A stretch of DNA of 64,000 nucleotides from Phoebastria nigripes (GCA_035582835.1 JAYKAV010001809.1:494832-558831); one strand, 5' to 3'; shown: positions 24,141 to 38,699, counted from the first letter of the stretch. Notes: generated from the sequence alone by a model not told the origin. Numbers and translations are program-made.

Positions 24141-25860
24141 AGATGAAATAGTTGCACAAATGATACGTTTTTGTTTTATATAAATTCAGACAGTTATCCC
24201 ATATGATTAGGATGACAATGCCAAAAGCTGAGCTCCAAAGGAAACACAAATAACTGCCACTGATAGCAGCCAGTTAACAGATTTTCCTGTGATGGGGCTC
24301 TTGAAGCTTATTTTAAAAGCATAGATGAATACATCATTCTGGAGCAATACCATCAGCCACCTAGACCTCTTTGTCTTGGAGTAAAGGAGCCACTGTAGGA
24401 TTTATAACAAAGGACCAAACTCTGCAGTCCCATGTGTGGCTTCACTATATATCATTTTGTTTAAAGTATTTCTTTCCCCACAGGAAAAAAAAAATCCATG
24501 AAATGTGATGTTGTTTTTGCTTGTCCTCGCGGACATTCAGTAAATCAGGCCGCATTACAGCAGCTATGTTCACATTTCAACATAAAACTATGATATCACC
24601 TAAGCAGCTTTGTGAAATATGTTCTCAATAAACAGTACTGAAAAGTAAAGTTGCTATCTGAATTAAAGAATAAAACAATCTTAAGGAAACTTAGATTCCC
24701 TTTTCAGACCTTATTGTCCAATATGTTGTATCTGTTACGCTGGCACCTGCAAATTTATAAGATTTTATTGAAAATTTGTTGATTGCACTCTTCAAGCAAG
24801 GCACCTAAGCAAGATTGACAGGAAAGGAAAAGTCTAGCTGAGATCATCTTCCTAATTACCCACAGATTGCATTTTCTATTTTCATTGGCTGCATTCACCC
24901 CTCTGAAACAAGTCTCGTGTTTCTAGCAGATGTGTTAGCACAAGTACATCCATTCACTATATGCCTTACCTTTGCATTGTAGTGTAACTCTTGATCCTTC
25001 CTCTCAGAAACACCAACATGAATTTCTGCCTGATAACGGCGTATCTGGATGAGCACTATCATACACTACTTTTCCTAAAAAGATTATGAAGACAGAGCTG
25101 AAGTTCTCTATTATAGTTTGATCACAAGGAACGTGTGTGAATGCTACATTTCTTTCCTCAAAATATAAATGGAATTAGTTACTAGAACTGAAGGATTGCA
25201 GCTGTCACATGTTGTTACAAGATCATTCAGAGACAGAGACTAAGACTTGGAATCTTACTAAAATTATCCTTTCAAACCGAGACTGCAAAAAAGGAAAGAG
25301 TACAACCTCAGTGGCAGGTCTCTTCAAAACAGATGTTTCAACACTTCTTAAAAAGATGAAGAACAGGAATTTGGCACCTAAATCTAATGGACACAAAAAT
25401 AAACATACAGCCAAGAAAAGCAGAAGCTGTCCTTGTGTAAGACCCCACTTTTTGTCTCAGTCCCACAACAAGTCATATTAGCAGTTACATCAGCAATGCA
25501 ATCTTTCACGGGTTATGGTTTGGGCTAGGATGATGTCCATGTCAAGGACTGCAAACGTTCTTCAGAAGACACCATCAGGATGGCCTTGCACTCGCATAGC
25601 AGTACAGACTCACTGGGATTCAGGCAGTTTAGAAACAAAGGTCGGCTAGCTCCAGTCCATAGCTCAGCAGCAAAGTATAAATCCAATATGAGTAGTTATT
25701 GATCAAAAACTTCCTGTGAGTTGGACATTCCCCTGTCTAGAATGAAAAGAGAGGTAAGACAACACTCAGCCCATTCTACAAATTGTGCTTTTACATCTAT
25801 AACACATTGAAATGTTGTGAGAAGGTATATGCAGAGGTAAGCTGAGTTGCTAGTGAAGGA
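24141..25860. other. Unassigned noncoding sequence, part possibly under constraint
   Basis: No gene. The stretch 24490-24900 lacks recognisable repeats and has a balanced, motif-rich texture ('cctcgcggacattcag', 'catttcaacataaaactatg', 'cctaattacccacagattg') that I associate with conserved noncoding elements. This is an impression only and no comparison was possible. The text near 24411 ('ggaccaaactctgcagtcc') faintly resembles the end of short inverted-repeat elements. Confidence 0.3.
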
Positions 25861-25892
25861 CAGAGGAAGGGGGAGAAGGAGGGAGGGAGGTT
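25861..25892. repeat. Short purine-rich tract
   Basis: An uninterrupted run of G and A on the plus strand ('gaggaagggggagaagg' then 'agggagggagg'), about 30 bp. Simple low-complexity sequence with no further feature. Confidence 0.7.
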
Positions 25893-28800
25893 ACAGAAGG
25901 AAAAGCAATCTACCACAAGGTGGAAGAAAGCATAAACCATCCTGATTTATACTTTTTCTCCACCCCTTCTGTTGATTGCTTTTCCTTCTAGAGACACATC
26001 TTTTCTCTTCTTCTACAAGGTGTGATGTGAACTGATTTATACTGTCTTTCCAACAGATAGTTAACCCACCCTCCTATTCAAGAAAAAAATTAAAAAATTA
26101 ATAAACTTTACCTTGTTCGACTGGCTTTATTTGTCTTCACCGGCTGTTTTTTATTTCATGCCAATCAGCTATGTTGGCAATACATAAAACACCATTGAAT
26201 TTGTTGCCACAACTAGCAATAATAATAAGTATGCCCGTATGGGCTTAAGTGAACTGCACAGCAGTAGGTACTTGGAAAATGTCAGATGCAAATGAGTCTT
26301 GGATTGTTCTGTGCTTAGCAGTATTGTACAGGACTGCCTATCAGCTGTGCAATGGGTAGAGCTGTATAACACATAGAGCCCGTTTTTTTACTCTGACAGT
26401 ATAAATTACTATACCTTTTTGCAGGAGCCGCTTAGTGAGCAGAGGAGTCAAGAAGAGGCAAAAGGGTCTCATGAAGCTGCCCCAGCATTGCCTCCACATG
26501 GCATTAGGGCAAGAGTGCGAAGGGGGCTACATGGGCAAAAACATGTCCTTGCAGGCAACAGCGCAGAGTCCCCTCCCGGAAGAACTGAAGCCAGCCCTGT
26601 GATCCACAGTGCAGCCAGGTGGGCAGAGGAAGCACCCAGGTGGCCATGGCTTGGGTCTAGAATGAGCCGAACCCTGTAGGAGCTCATTTTTGCAAGCGTG
26701 AGATTCACTTGCACATTTGAAACACCATTTTTCTTTGTAACAGACAGTTTACGTAACACTGTGTATAAACGCTTCAAAGTTATAAGGAGTAGTGACTACT
26801 TGTGACATATGTGAGAAGGAAATTTCCAAACTTAAAGACAAAACGAAGCATTTGTTGGCAAATATTTCCACAAGAATCACATCTGGAAAATGCTACAAAA
26901 TAGGACAAAAAACCACTCCTATATTTTCAACCACATTTTTCTGAGAAATTCTGCCATTGTATAGCAACTTTTTAATATGACATAAACATTTGAGAAGCCC
27001 AGATGTTACGAAATGCAAACCACAGTGACTCACTGTGAATTCCAATCAGGATTAGTTTCTACCAGAAAATGGTACCCCTTATGGGTGCTCTTTGTGCTAA
27101 CGAGGCCAGTGGGGTTCTTCACATCATCTTTTCCCTTCACATCATCTTCCCCTGTGTAAGCAAACATTTCCCATTCTCCACCAGCCCCTCTGAGGTTTCA
27201 GATCTGACATTAGAAGTGAAGCATAGGACAGCAACCTGCAGCTCCTGTTTTTAGGTCAATGGAAACAGCAGTTTCCCATTCGCGCTGATGTGGCTGCAAG
27301 GCTGAGGTTCCTTTTAGCAGGAACCTGCCGCCCTACTGCTCNGGGCAGTGATGCGGTGGCTTTCCCGACTCTTTGCTGTCTGCTTCCAGACCAATGGTTG
27401 CCTTCAGCTTGCTGAGCACTTGCAGATCTTCTGCATCAGACCTTGTCACTTTTCAACCTGCTGAGGCCTCATGTGTTTATATCAGAGCCTCTGCCTGTTG
27501 CCGATGGTGGAAGAAAGGATCTGGATGGCTCTTGTTTCAGTCCCAGTAAGTACAGCAGCATTTTTCCACATCACCTCCTGTGTGCTGTTGGCCTTTTAAT
27601 GTGAGGTCCTTTCAGGCAGTAGCTCTCTGTTACAGAGATTTAATAGAGCACCCAGCTGACAGAGCTGCACTGTCTGCTAGGGGCCTCCAGGAATACTGAG
27701 AGCTTAAGAGCAAGAATAGGATTTTGTGTCTGATGCTCACGTGGAAACAAAAACAGCTTTTCAAATGTCTCTCTCTACAGCCTGCACCAAAGTGACCTGT
27801 CAGGGTTTCATCCCAACTTGATATTTTGTCAGTCCTCTTCAGGTAAGAACTGAGAAGGCTGGATTTTTTCAGAACTTGACCTGAAAGGATTTTCAGCAGT
27901 TCTGTTTCTTATTCCCTTCTGGCAAGGAAAAAAAAAAAAAAAGGGTTTACATATGGGAATCTCACGAAGCAGAAAATCCAGCTTTTACACTGCATTCCCT
28001 CTTGGCAACAAAGGGCACAAGAGTGACTCAGTCCATATCATGGCCTCAACACCATTCACGTTTAGAAGAGGGGCTGCTCACTGTCCCTGCAAGAATGCTG
28101 TGCCATTTCTCAGGCTGTCTTTATCTAGATGCTATATTAAAAAAAATGTTCAGTTCTGAGTCTGCCTAAAACTCCTACCCCCACCTTCTAGCACAAACAG
28201 CATATTTTTAATACAAAATAGACCCCTCATCTTTGCCCTTGGGTTAGTGATAGAGTGTGAAGTAAATAGTAGGTAATATAACATTTCTTTTGTATTCTAT
28301 ATTATAGCATAAGTTATCAGAAACAATGACTCTGGCACAATAGTACAGACACCTTTGAAAATGGTTTTGTGCTGGCTCACCCACCATATTTTCCTTCCAT
28401 GGAAGAAAAATACTGTGAAGCCACTTAGGAGGAAATGAGTTCTGGAGGTAGTTAATCATTTGTGCAAGTGCAAGGTGTGGGATGGGAGATAGGATTCACA
28501 GGCAGCAAATGGCAGCAAGACACTGAGAGAATGTGTATTCTGAGTGCCATTAATTTGCATTGAGTACACAGGGCTAGGAGAAGTGGTCTAGTTAATTAAA
28601 CCATCTCACTGAAATGGATTCAAAATAGGTTTAGTTTAGCATTAAAATCAGCTTTAGCCTACATTCCACATGGGTTACACTGAGATAATTTATTCTGTAT
28701 CTGAAGAAGTTCAGATACAGATTATGTGGTACTGCTGGTTTTATAGAGCAGAGTTACTTGGGTAAACGTTCCTCAATATCTGTATGCTGTTCCTCTCATT

Positions 28801-31800
28801 TCACTCATTTGAAAATGTCAGTACAGACAAAAAATTAAAGGATGAGATTCATGGAAGGCTGATTGTTACAAAAGACAAAGGTGAAGTGACCCACTGGAAG
28901 TCTGCAGTAGCTTTTCACCTCCAGATATCTGCAACAAAAAACACTGGAGTTTGATAACATCTGTTTATTCCTTTGTGTTCACCCCGTAAATCACAATGCA
29001 AGCCAGTAGGGTTAGCTCAGACTTACAATATTGGGAGTGATGTATGTCTGTGTTGAAGAACACTGATGAGCCAGGTAGAGGAAGTCAGACTAAAATAACA
29101 TCTGTTTGATCAGCACCTCTCTCTATTCGCTTTTATTATCTTCATCACATTCCCCATACAATAAAATGGGTGTTATTTGCTTAGATAATACATGAGGGAG
29201 AGGAGTCCACTATGTACACAGATGGTAGGCCTTCATCTCAAATTAAAATTATCATCTTTTGGTAGCCCAAAATTTGTTTAAATGAAAGCAATAAAGCCCA
29301 CAGGAGTGCAAGGAACAACCGTATTGTTATATGGCTACCCTATTTTCTTAGACAATGAAAGATTATCTTTAATTTAAATTTTTTTTTTATTTTAATTTCA
29401 TCTGAGGTTTTACCATCTGTGTGTGCACTGAACTCCTCCCTGTGCTCTTAGCAAAGCTCTTAGTCTCTCAGCTTGGGATCTAGAAATAAGACAGGCTGGA
29501 GGGATGTTCAGCAGAACCGATCAAAAGTGACTTTAAAAGAAAATTTTAATAACTGGAAAGTGAAAGAGCTATTCAATGTGAAGTTGTATACACTCAAATT
29601 TTGTATTTTCTGAAATATTCCATTAAAGAAGAATGAATACCAGAAATACACTAGAATACTTTGTTAATAATTCCATGAGTTGCTACAGTTTTTAAAGAAG
29701 AATATGGCTCACTGAAAGCATTATTGAGTACCTAAAAGCTTGAGCTCACAGTCAGATTTATGGTCAAGGGAATGATCATCTTTACAGTCCCCAGAACTGT
29801 TCTGCTACTGTGACCTGGGAGCATTTGGGAGAATAAGATTAATCTTGTAAGGGTTTGTAGGACTGGCTCCTGAGAAACCGTGGTCATAGAAGAACTGAAA
29901 ATGTCCAAACCACACAATGCAAACACAGTTAGTTTTGTACTCATGGAAAGTCCCTGTATGAAAGTGTTTTCTCACTTCTGTTATTCAGTGTGTGAGGCAG
30001 TACAGGGACAGGCAGGAATTAGGCTACTGATGTTAAAAGTGCCTGTTACAGAGGATTTGCATTATGTCCTATTCCTGAGCATAACAGCTGCAAGTGCAGA
30101 GAACAGCGGACACTCAGCAACTCACAGGAAATCAAAGTCTGAGACTTTTTAGTAAGTATATCAAATTTTTATCACTCCCTCCACACTTTGTAGTCATCCT
30201 GCCACCTAGCATTTCAGCTTACTTCATTTTCACCAGTTGTATTCCTACAACATACCCTTTGTAATCAACATGATGTGTAAATTACAAACTAGCACAATCA
30301 TGGTATCAACATGTCAAACAAGGTTCCAAAACAGGACATGACAAACCAATGCATGAAAATGGGATATTGTGAAAGAAATTGTCATTCAGATCAAAGAGAT
30401 CAAAAAGAGGTGATCTATAAAACAATGATTTAAAATACATATTTTAAATTTCCATCTACCAATCTCTCCCAAAAGCATGCATTGCTTTTCAATACACAGT
30501 TTCAACATGCAATTTCAATGCACACAACGTTCCTAATAAGAAGCCACGTACTAATAGGAGACAAGCAAATTCAGATGCAAGTTAGCTGACAGGTCACAAA
30601 ATGCAAAACAACCAGAAAATAAGCATCTATTTTGTCTCTTTTTGTGATGTTTCCTTCACATGTAATAACTGGTTTTAGTATCCTGAAGCAGACAGTAAAA
30701 TGGATACCTACAAAACTGACTGCAGATAGGTGAAGTGTCATTAATTAAGCAATAATACCCTTTGAAATCAGTCATTACCAGCAGTTTTTGGTTATGGGCC
30801 ATTTATATTTTAACTAGCAAGTCATTAATAGCGGCAATAACCAATTCTAAGGGGATTATTTCTTGAATAAACTATTTTTAATGATTTTAAAACTTCTGAA
30901 AAGCTTGGTCTGTTTTAACTTTAAATTTTGATCCTTTGTAATGCATCTGCATGAAGAGCTATTTCTATTCACACAGAAATACAAACATTGCTACAAGTAC
31001 ACAACACAATCTTGCATGGAATTTGTTCACAAGGCATATGGCAAAAGGTCTCCCCTGCCTGTATTATTATATCTGTGATGTTGATTCTGAGTCATGGCTT
31101 CTCTCATCTGCCTTCTTTCTTTTCTGATGACTGCTCTATAGCTTGCCTTGATCAGGGAGACCTGAGATACTTCAGTCATAACCTCTAATTCCATCTCTTG
31201 CATCGAGCTGTGGCTCTCTTTTGATTTAGCTAGGTACGTACAATTACTCTCAGATGAGCTTCTGAGGGGCAAAAAGATATAGTTTAGTCCAGGCAATATT
31301 ATTTTTGTGCTTGTACACAGAGTAAGTCTGATATTTAGACTCTGTGCCTCTATATCTATTAAAATACTGGAATTTATTTTACAGATATCTCCCCAACAAG
31401 GTTAAATCATACAACTCAGGAGAAATAAGTTAACACAAAAATGTATATTTCATGAGAATAGTCCCAGGTCTATATCATCTTCACATGAATATAGCTAGAG
31501 ATAGGAAAGTCAGATAAGAAAGATAAGACATAAAGAGCCTCTTACCCCTCTTGAAAGCAGAGATCACTTTTCCTCAGGAGACACAGCATTTCCTAACTTT
31601 GATCCTATCAGGCTAGCCAGGAAGGAAATGGTATCTATTTTATGACACTCCAGAATTCCGATCTCTAACCCCCTACTGGAAATCTAACTTTTTAAGCAGT
31701 CAACCCTTTCCTTGACTCAACAAATATACCAAAAAGGCAACAGACAAAATCCTGGCCTCAATACTTGTATTGTAGGCTAGAGGAACAGGGTCTGACACTG

Positions 31801-34800
31801 TCCAGAAAGCAGAACCAGGAGTAGCCAGATAGCATCATTGGCAAAGTATATCAGATTTTCTCATCTTTTCGTATTTTTGTTTCCTCCCCCTTATTAAATT
31901 ATAGTCTGTCTTTATAAATGGCCATTTTCCCCAATATATTTACGGGAGTTAAGTCTTTGTAACAGTCGTCTGTTTCTAGAGACATACAACAATGCCACCT
32001 TTCAGATTTGACAATTATTTTGAATTGTCAAGAACAATAAGTCTTCTGGTGGGCAGGTCTTCTATCAAGGCTCCATCCCACAATATTTTAATACTAGATG
32101 TCTCTTGTGTTGTGCCTGACAATTTCCTAGCGTGGAATTGCTGCCAAACACAACCCAACAGCACCATGGGTGGGACTCTACTGAGGAGTCAGTCGAGTAA
32201 TCTCAGTCACTTCAGCATCTCAGAGTGGATAATTTCACACAAAAATGTGAGAATGCATGTGATGTCTTCCACAAATACTGAATATACAATGAATTGGCAT
32301 CATCTGCCCCCCAGAGCACTGCTTGTGTGCATTATGGATGTACTTTCCAAGAAAAAAACAAAAGCATGAATTAACTAGTATATTGGATCTTTTGAAGACA
32401 AACAATGCAAATGTGTCTACTGGCCCTTTTCATGCTTCCTCAGAGGCCCAGGTAATAGCAATGTCTGCCAGCAAATCCACAACTTTATTCATTGTGTCCA
32501 GTCTTTGATGCTTCACTTCTTCCTAAAGATACAGCAGTCACCCAGAGCTTACAGGAGAGGTCTGTTCCCAACTTCTGCCCATTTGCTCCTTATTACCAAT
32601 GATGATAACATGCCTCTTTTTGATTCCTTCTCTAGCTGTCCTTTTTAAGCAATTTTTTTGCAAAGATAATAGCCACATTTTCATACAGAAACAAATCAGC
32701 ACATTCATAGGTATCAGATGATGTATGAGAGGTTTATAAATTAACAGATAACAATCAGTATAGCTATCCAGTAATTATTACAATGGGGGAAAAGGGTGAT
32801 TTAAGTGACTGGGAATAAGACAAGGAATCTCACTTTGAGACCATTAGTTACAATTCTGCCAAGTCAACAGTGACCGAAGGACATTACCTTGTCCTGTTTG
32901 GACAAGCTGTTTGGTGGCATGCACTAAAGTGTTGACAGACAAAGTCAGTGACAGACGTACAGATTTAGACGTGGAAAAAACACAGAGTAATTTTTTTCAC
33001 TCTTTGCTTTTCTGCTACGAAATACCAAAGCTCATCCCATTCCTGTGCATCCGTTTTTCTGCTTTATAAAAGGAACTACTTTAGGGAAAAAAAAGCCTTT
33101 GTTTTCCAAGACTGAGAAAGCCGTCATCATAAAGAGTAAATGCAGGTGGCAATTTCAGCAAACATAACAAAATACAGGATCGAGAGCCTCATTGCTGAAA
33201 GTACATTCCTTCAGGTTATGGTGGAGCTGGGAACATGCAGGGAAAAATGTGTGAGGCTCTGAAAGCAATTGTACTAAACCTAAACCTGCTGCAGTGAGGG
33301 GACAGAAAGAGAGGCCAGGGTAACAGTGAAGTTTGGCTTCTCTCCCTTCTCTGTTTTTGCTGGGTAGAAGAGGATCGTAGTTGCTTTGGCTGCCAAGAAC
33401 TGGTGATGCAACTCACTAAAAATAATTCTCACTGCTGAGAAAGATACCGATCTTATAGATAGGGCAAAAGTGAAGTCATTCCTTCTATTATTTACCCCCT
33501 TTCTGCCCTCCTTCTCCAGAAATACTTCCAAAACAGAAGCAGGACTTTAAAGCAGCAGACATTTTCGTGATGATTTACACCTGAGCTCCATCTGACGCAT
33601 GCTTAGATTTGCTTCCTCCCATGCAGAGATCCCTGGAAACAGGACATAACTCGATGACAGATATTTGCAACCCACTCTGAAGTCTAGCCTCAGGAAGTCT
33701 TTTTCACCTCACCATATACATTAAGTTTAGTCAGAAAAAGCATTACACATTTGATGGGAAAGGATCAGGGTTTACCTCAAGAATAAAATGGGTAATAAGT
33801 AGGGATAAATAAGAAATAAGATTTGAAATGCATATGTGATATAGTAGCACCGATGAATCTTGTCCTGTATCAGTCTGCTCAAGGCCACCTTTGCACAGCA
33901 ACACAACAGCAATGCTAAACATTAACCATCCCTGCAAGATATGTTGAGACCTGCAGAGAAAAGACACGTCTGTTGGTGCAGTGTGTTCTCATTATGAGTT
34001 TCTCTGTTAGACTGCATAGGTGGGGCATTCAGTGCATAGTGGTGAAGTAAACAGAATTTCCAATTTTCTTTTTAGTTCACCTTTACAATGATGCTGTCAA
34101 CGGGAAATGAAAAAGGAAGGAGGCAATGAAGCAAGAATATTCAACCACAGCTGAGAAAGGAAAAAGTAAGGGTAAATGCCAGCTGCAGGTACAGAGGAAA
34201 AGAGAAGCACACTTATAAATATATCAATGAGAAAAAAAATTAGGGAAGAAAGCAAGCAAGAAAAAGATGTTTTAAAAATAACCAGGCACAAAAATGCCTG
34301 AGAGACTGAAATATACTGTTGGGTTTTAATCTATTTTTCACAACAGAATAACAGATAGGAAAGCTGAAGAGCTAGACAGGCATAAGACTACGCAGACTTT
34401 CCACCAGTCATGAATATTTGGTTCATGTAGCAATCTGCACCACAGTTGGAGGGTGACTGTGGGAATGAATATTTTGGAGATACTACCTAGAAGCCTATCT
34501 GTTTCTACATGATTTGAATGTAATCTCTAAGTAAATGGCCTTTGTAAAAACTTCACTTACTAAAAAAGGGAAGAGATTACTTACTAAAAACTTGAGCTAT
34601 GTTTACTTTGCAAGAGCTAACAGATAGCTTCAAGTCAAAATTACTGCCTGTCCATGCTACTATCTGCAGACCTCAAATTATTCTATACATTTTATGACGT
34701 AGACCCATTTTATAGAGAGATCATGTAATTTGCTGAGGCTATGTGTGTAGGCTGGGGCTTAACAGAAAACTGGATGCGTTTTGCTGAAGATGTAAACTAA

Positions 34801-35779
34801 GGATCCATCTACCAGATCACCTGGCCTTTTTTTTTTGTTTCCATCCCTCTTTCTTCTTTCTTTTATGGCTTCCACAGCTTTAAAATTGTCTGATTCTAAT
34901 GCTGGTAACTGGAGCAGAAGCAGTTCTCAGTGCTGCCTGGTACTTATATTACTTTATACTTATCACTTTTTCTCTCTTTTCCTCCTATCAGTTATTGGCC
35001 TGAATATGTGGTGGTACATTTGTTGAGAGAAGAAGTTGCCAAGTACCTATTAACTTTGCATAAAGCCTTCGTGGAAAGACACATCTTATGCAAAAAAGAA
35101 AAAAAAATTCTTTTGCCATAACCTGTAGGAACTCTCTGAAGACAGTATCTGTAAAAAAAGCTTATTCTGCCAGTAAAGATCCATGTATGCTTAGATTCTG
35201 TACTGCTTAGTGAGGTGACTTTTCAGCCACGTGCTGCCTTGCTAGCAAAACTTGTAAATGTAAGCAAAGTCACACACAAACTAGGAATTTCTGCCATGCT
35301 GTTCACCTCCTGCTGTGGAGCAGTGTGAAGATGCTTATTCTGGAAGAATAAGTGTACAGAGGGTGTAAGGTACCCTTAACATGGTCTAACCGAATCCACA
35401 CTAAAAACTATCCTTTGTACATAAGGAAGAAAGAAAATCACATGCTTAACAAAACCAATGAGATGACAAAACCTGTTAAACTGTTAAACTGTCACTGTTT
35501 TCAAGACGAGAGCAGCAGTACTGTGGTGTAACGCAAGCATTGCATCAGAGCTGGGTAACAGACCTATGAGATTTAACTCATCACTACATTTTGTGATATT
35601 TCCTAAACTTCTGGGTGTTTGCAGTATGGTCTGTATCACAGATGTGAATTTTGGTAAACCAGTTATATAGCAAGTTAACATGCAAACTAGATTTATGTAG
35701 AAGTACACAAAGGATGGAACTGGAGCTGCTGAAAGGAAAGAGTACTGCCGGACAGTGCAACGCAGAGAGCTTGGGGTGC
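25893..35779. other. Long unassigned noncoding stretch
   Basis: Nearly 10 kb without a recognisable gene or transposon apart from the hairpin at 28694-28721 and an A15 tract at 27928-27942. Open frames reach 125 codons (31992-32369, plus) with no recognisable domain. GC content rises locally near 26410-26680 and 27290-27500. Isolated N at 27342. AT-rich parts such as 30600-30900 could contain regulatory sequence, but I see nothing decisive. Confidence 0.45.
28694..28721. other. Perfect 12-bp hairpin
   Basis: 'tctgtatctgaa' (28694-28705) and 'ttcagatacaga' (28710-28721) are exact reverse complements separated by the 4-base loop 'gaag'. The stem does not extend beyond 12 bp. The surroundings show no element ends, so this may be chance, a recombination-generated inverted repeat, or the core of an old nonautonomous element. 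Confidence 0.7.
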
Positions 35780-36530
35780 AAGGGAATGGGGTACGGACAG
35801 GAAGGGGGATGTGCGGAGCCACAGAGCCCTATAGTAGGACCAATATTTACTTACCACCTTTATTAATAATCATGAAGATGGCAGAATAAAACCACATTCA
35901 TCAAATTTGCAGATGATGCTAAATTGGGACATACCAGTCAGGATCAAGAAATGTAATATAAAGCAGCTCAGAGAGATACAGGCTGAGAATAGCAAAATGT
36001 GATTCAGCTTGTAAAAATGCAAGCTAATGCATGCCACAGGGGAAGAATAACTTGGGCTGGGGGAAGCCACAAATTCAATAGAAGGCAAAAACCTCAAGGC
36101 AACAGTGGGCAACAAATTACACAGGAGCATTCCCTACGGGATGGGTGCAAAAGGGTAACACAATTGTGGGCTGCATATGCAGAGGCACTGGCTCATGGAT
36201 AGAGAGATTCAAGCCATCGGGTTTTATTCAGGATACCACTTTAGCTTCAGGACACCTATATGTCACATTCCCTTAACTCAGATATATTTGTGAGGGGAAA
36301 TTTCTACAGTTAGCTTCTGGTGTGTAAATTGTCTCTGGTGTTTGGGATACAGAACATGAAAAGACTGGCAAGGTGGAGTGAGCTCAGAGAACAACAACAG
36401 TGATTCAAGGATGGTAGAAAGTGACAAACAAAGGACACTTACATGAGCTAACAGAGTATGACACAGTGAAGGAAAGTCCTACAAATGCCTGGAAGAGGAG
36501 CAATTACATCCTGCAAGAGGAATAACAGGT
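35780..36530 (+). mobile_element. Old CR1-type LINE relic, reverse transcriptase and following region
   Basis: The plus strand preserves a CR1-type order of motifs. It reads 'ggaccaatatttacttacc' with 'tttattaataatcatgaaga' (the 'GPI-F--F-N---D' block). Then 35900-35926 translates to 'SSKFADDAKLG' with the catalytic FADD codons intact at 35906-35917, followed by 'KCKLMHATG' near 36016 (the 'KCKV-H-G' block). Further on, 'gagctcagagaacaacaaca' (36381) fits the 'V-Q-R-R-A-T' region. Stops and frameshifts separate the blocks, and neither the 5' start nor the 3' tail is recognisable. More diverged than the copy at 43885-45260, hence older. Confidence 0.72.
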
Positions 36531-37880
36531 AGTCCTGTTGCCATCTTGATTAACATGCAAGAACAAAAAATTATTGTTTACTACAGTAGAGTAGTTGTAG
36601 CCTCTGAAAGAGTGGAAGATCTTACTTGTGGGATGCTTTTTGAGTAGGGGTGGCTAGCAAAATCACTCAAGAGAAGCAGTCCTACACTGACAGGGAGGTG
36701 ACGATGGAAAAAGCTTTTTCCTCCTTTGATATCTGTTATACTAAGTTTAGAAAATCTGTGTTACAGCTGTGTATTCTGATATTTACTTCTGTGAAGCAAA
36801 CAGNGATTCAGGGAAATAAAAACAAAAAGCAGTAAAAGAAGAAACTTCTGAAGGATCAGCATCCAAGCATGGGAGCAATGTTTCAAAAAAAAGAACAAAA
36901 CAAAAAAAACTTAATAGAGCCAGTGTTGTTAACTAAAACTAAAGTGAACTGATCACAAGAATAAAAATAAAGATGTTGAATTGCTTCAGAGTTTATTTTG
37001 GAGGAAAATCAGAACACTGTGGGGAAGGATACACAGGGGAACGTGATCAAAGATGGATTAATATTCTACATGCCCAAAGGTTACATATGCCATCTCACAA
37101 TAGATACNGCAAGAGTGAAAATGGCCACCAGGGATGAAAGGAAAATTACCAAAACAGGAGGGCATTTGGAAGTATAATCTGCCCTATATGAAGAACTATA
37201 TGACAAAATCTAGAGGATACTTAATAAATGTTCAGGTCAAGAACATAGGTTAATACCATATGCTGAATACAGGAATAGACAAGAAGGTTTATGAACATCC
37301 TTTGGTTTCTAACCCAGCTAATCAGGTACATGACAGCAAGATAGCAAGATATTTTTTCCTGGGCTTTCAAGTTTACTCAGGTCAAGAGTTTCAGTGAAGC
37401 TGGACAAAAGGTGTGAAAAAAATTGTATCCATGAATGAGTGTGTTCTTGATTTGTCTGACTCTATTTATGCCTTGCCTAACTATTTCTGCATTCAGAAGT
37501 ACATGGAAACATATCCCATGTTATGGAAAAATGTCCCCAGGCAAATCTCAGCTGGAAAAATTTATCATAAACATTTTGTCTCAAATATTCTTGGATAGTA
37601 GATTTGAAATTTTAAATTGAAAATCCAAACCATTAGCATTTCTGGACTCAGTGGAATAAATACGGGAATATCCAGGTTGATTCTGTATTATGCATGTGCT
37701 TAGCTTTATGCCCAGTAAGTGGTCCCATTGCCTTCAGCTCCAAAGGCAACTCACTGGAGCTCCTGGCAGTGTGTGAAACTGAGCTGAGGAATGCATCTCT
37801 GTGGGATCAGCGTAGGTCCCAGTGGCAGTGAGACCGCGCTGGCGCTCTCTGTCCTCGGGCAGATTTCACTGTAGGGTAGG
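36531..37880. other. Unassigned noncoding sequence
   Basis: Flanked by the plus-strand CR1 relic and the LTR. The lower part could be further decayed CR1 3' region, but I cannot recognise a tail. No gene. The last 180 bases, just before the LTR, are more GC-rich ('gagaccgcgctggcgctc'). Confidence 0.4.
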
Positions 37881-38699
37881 TGTCACAAATGAGTGGTTTA
37901 GAGGCTGCTTAAAGAATCACCATCAAAGGTATTAGCAAAAAGTGATTTTAATAGAAATTTATAAAAGTTCGATGGCAAGGTTCACTCTATCACTTACTAC
38001 ATGGATGAAGCATACAAAGGAAAAGTGAGTTAGAATTGAGCTAGAATGAGTTATACAGAGACCGAGGACGAAAAAGGGTAAGGGACACCCTCCCATTGAG
38101 TCATGAGGTTCAGAGAAGACCCCCTTGCTTTCTAAACTCCTGATGGAGCTTCGGTGCAGCTGGATCCACTCCTNGTCCCAGACTCGGTCAACGGTTTATG
38201 CTTAAGGGATTATATGTGTCTAGTAGCAGTCTAAGGTTCATTCAGAGTTTAAGATGGATCACAAGATTTTAGCAGCACTTAAACATTGACTAATTTAACA
38301 TTTACAAAGTGAGTCAATAGAATTTACTACGATCACAACAGTGACTTAATTATAGATTCAAGATGGCAATATTTATACTATACTTGCTATCAGGTACCTA
38401 AATCAATTTGCACACGCATGCATGCAGACACGAAGATACACAAATGTACAAAGGTATACCTGTTAAAAATTCCCCTCGAGGTCAGTGAAATATTCACTTC
38501 AAATTCTTGGCATTTCTCAATGGGCGAGGGTTGAGCCTCAAGGAGTGAAGGGTTTCGGCCCAGGTCCCGCCATCAGCTTTCGGCCGTGGTCCTCCGAACT
38601 TCACAAACTTGAGAGTTTGGGAGCTCTGAGAGGCTCAGAGGGAGATGCCGGTCGCAGCCTGGTGCGGTCCAGGAGAGCTGAAAGGGCCTCACTTAGGAC

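Noticed and set aside
31992..32369. 125-codon plus-strand frame, considered as a transposase or viral relic
   Set aside because: No catalytic motif or family signature could be seen.
37957..37970. 'atttataaaagttc' as a plus-strand TATA box giving the LTR plus orientation
   Set aside because: It would leave a U3 of under 80 bp and no polyadenylation signal near the other end; the minus-strand CCAAT/TATA/ATTAAA order fits better.
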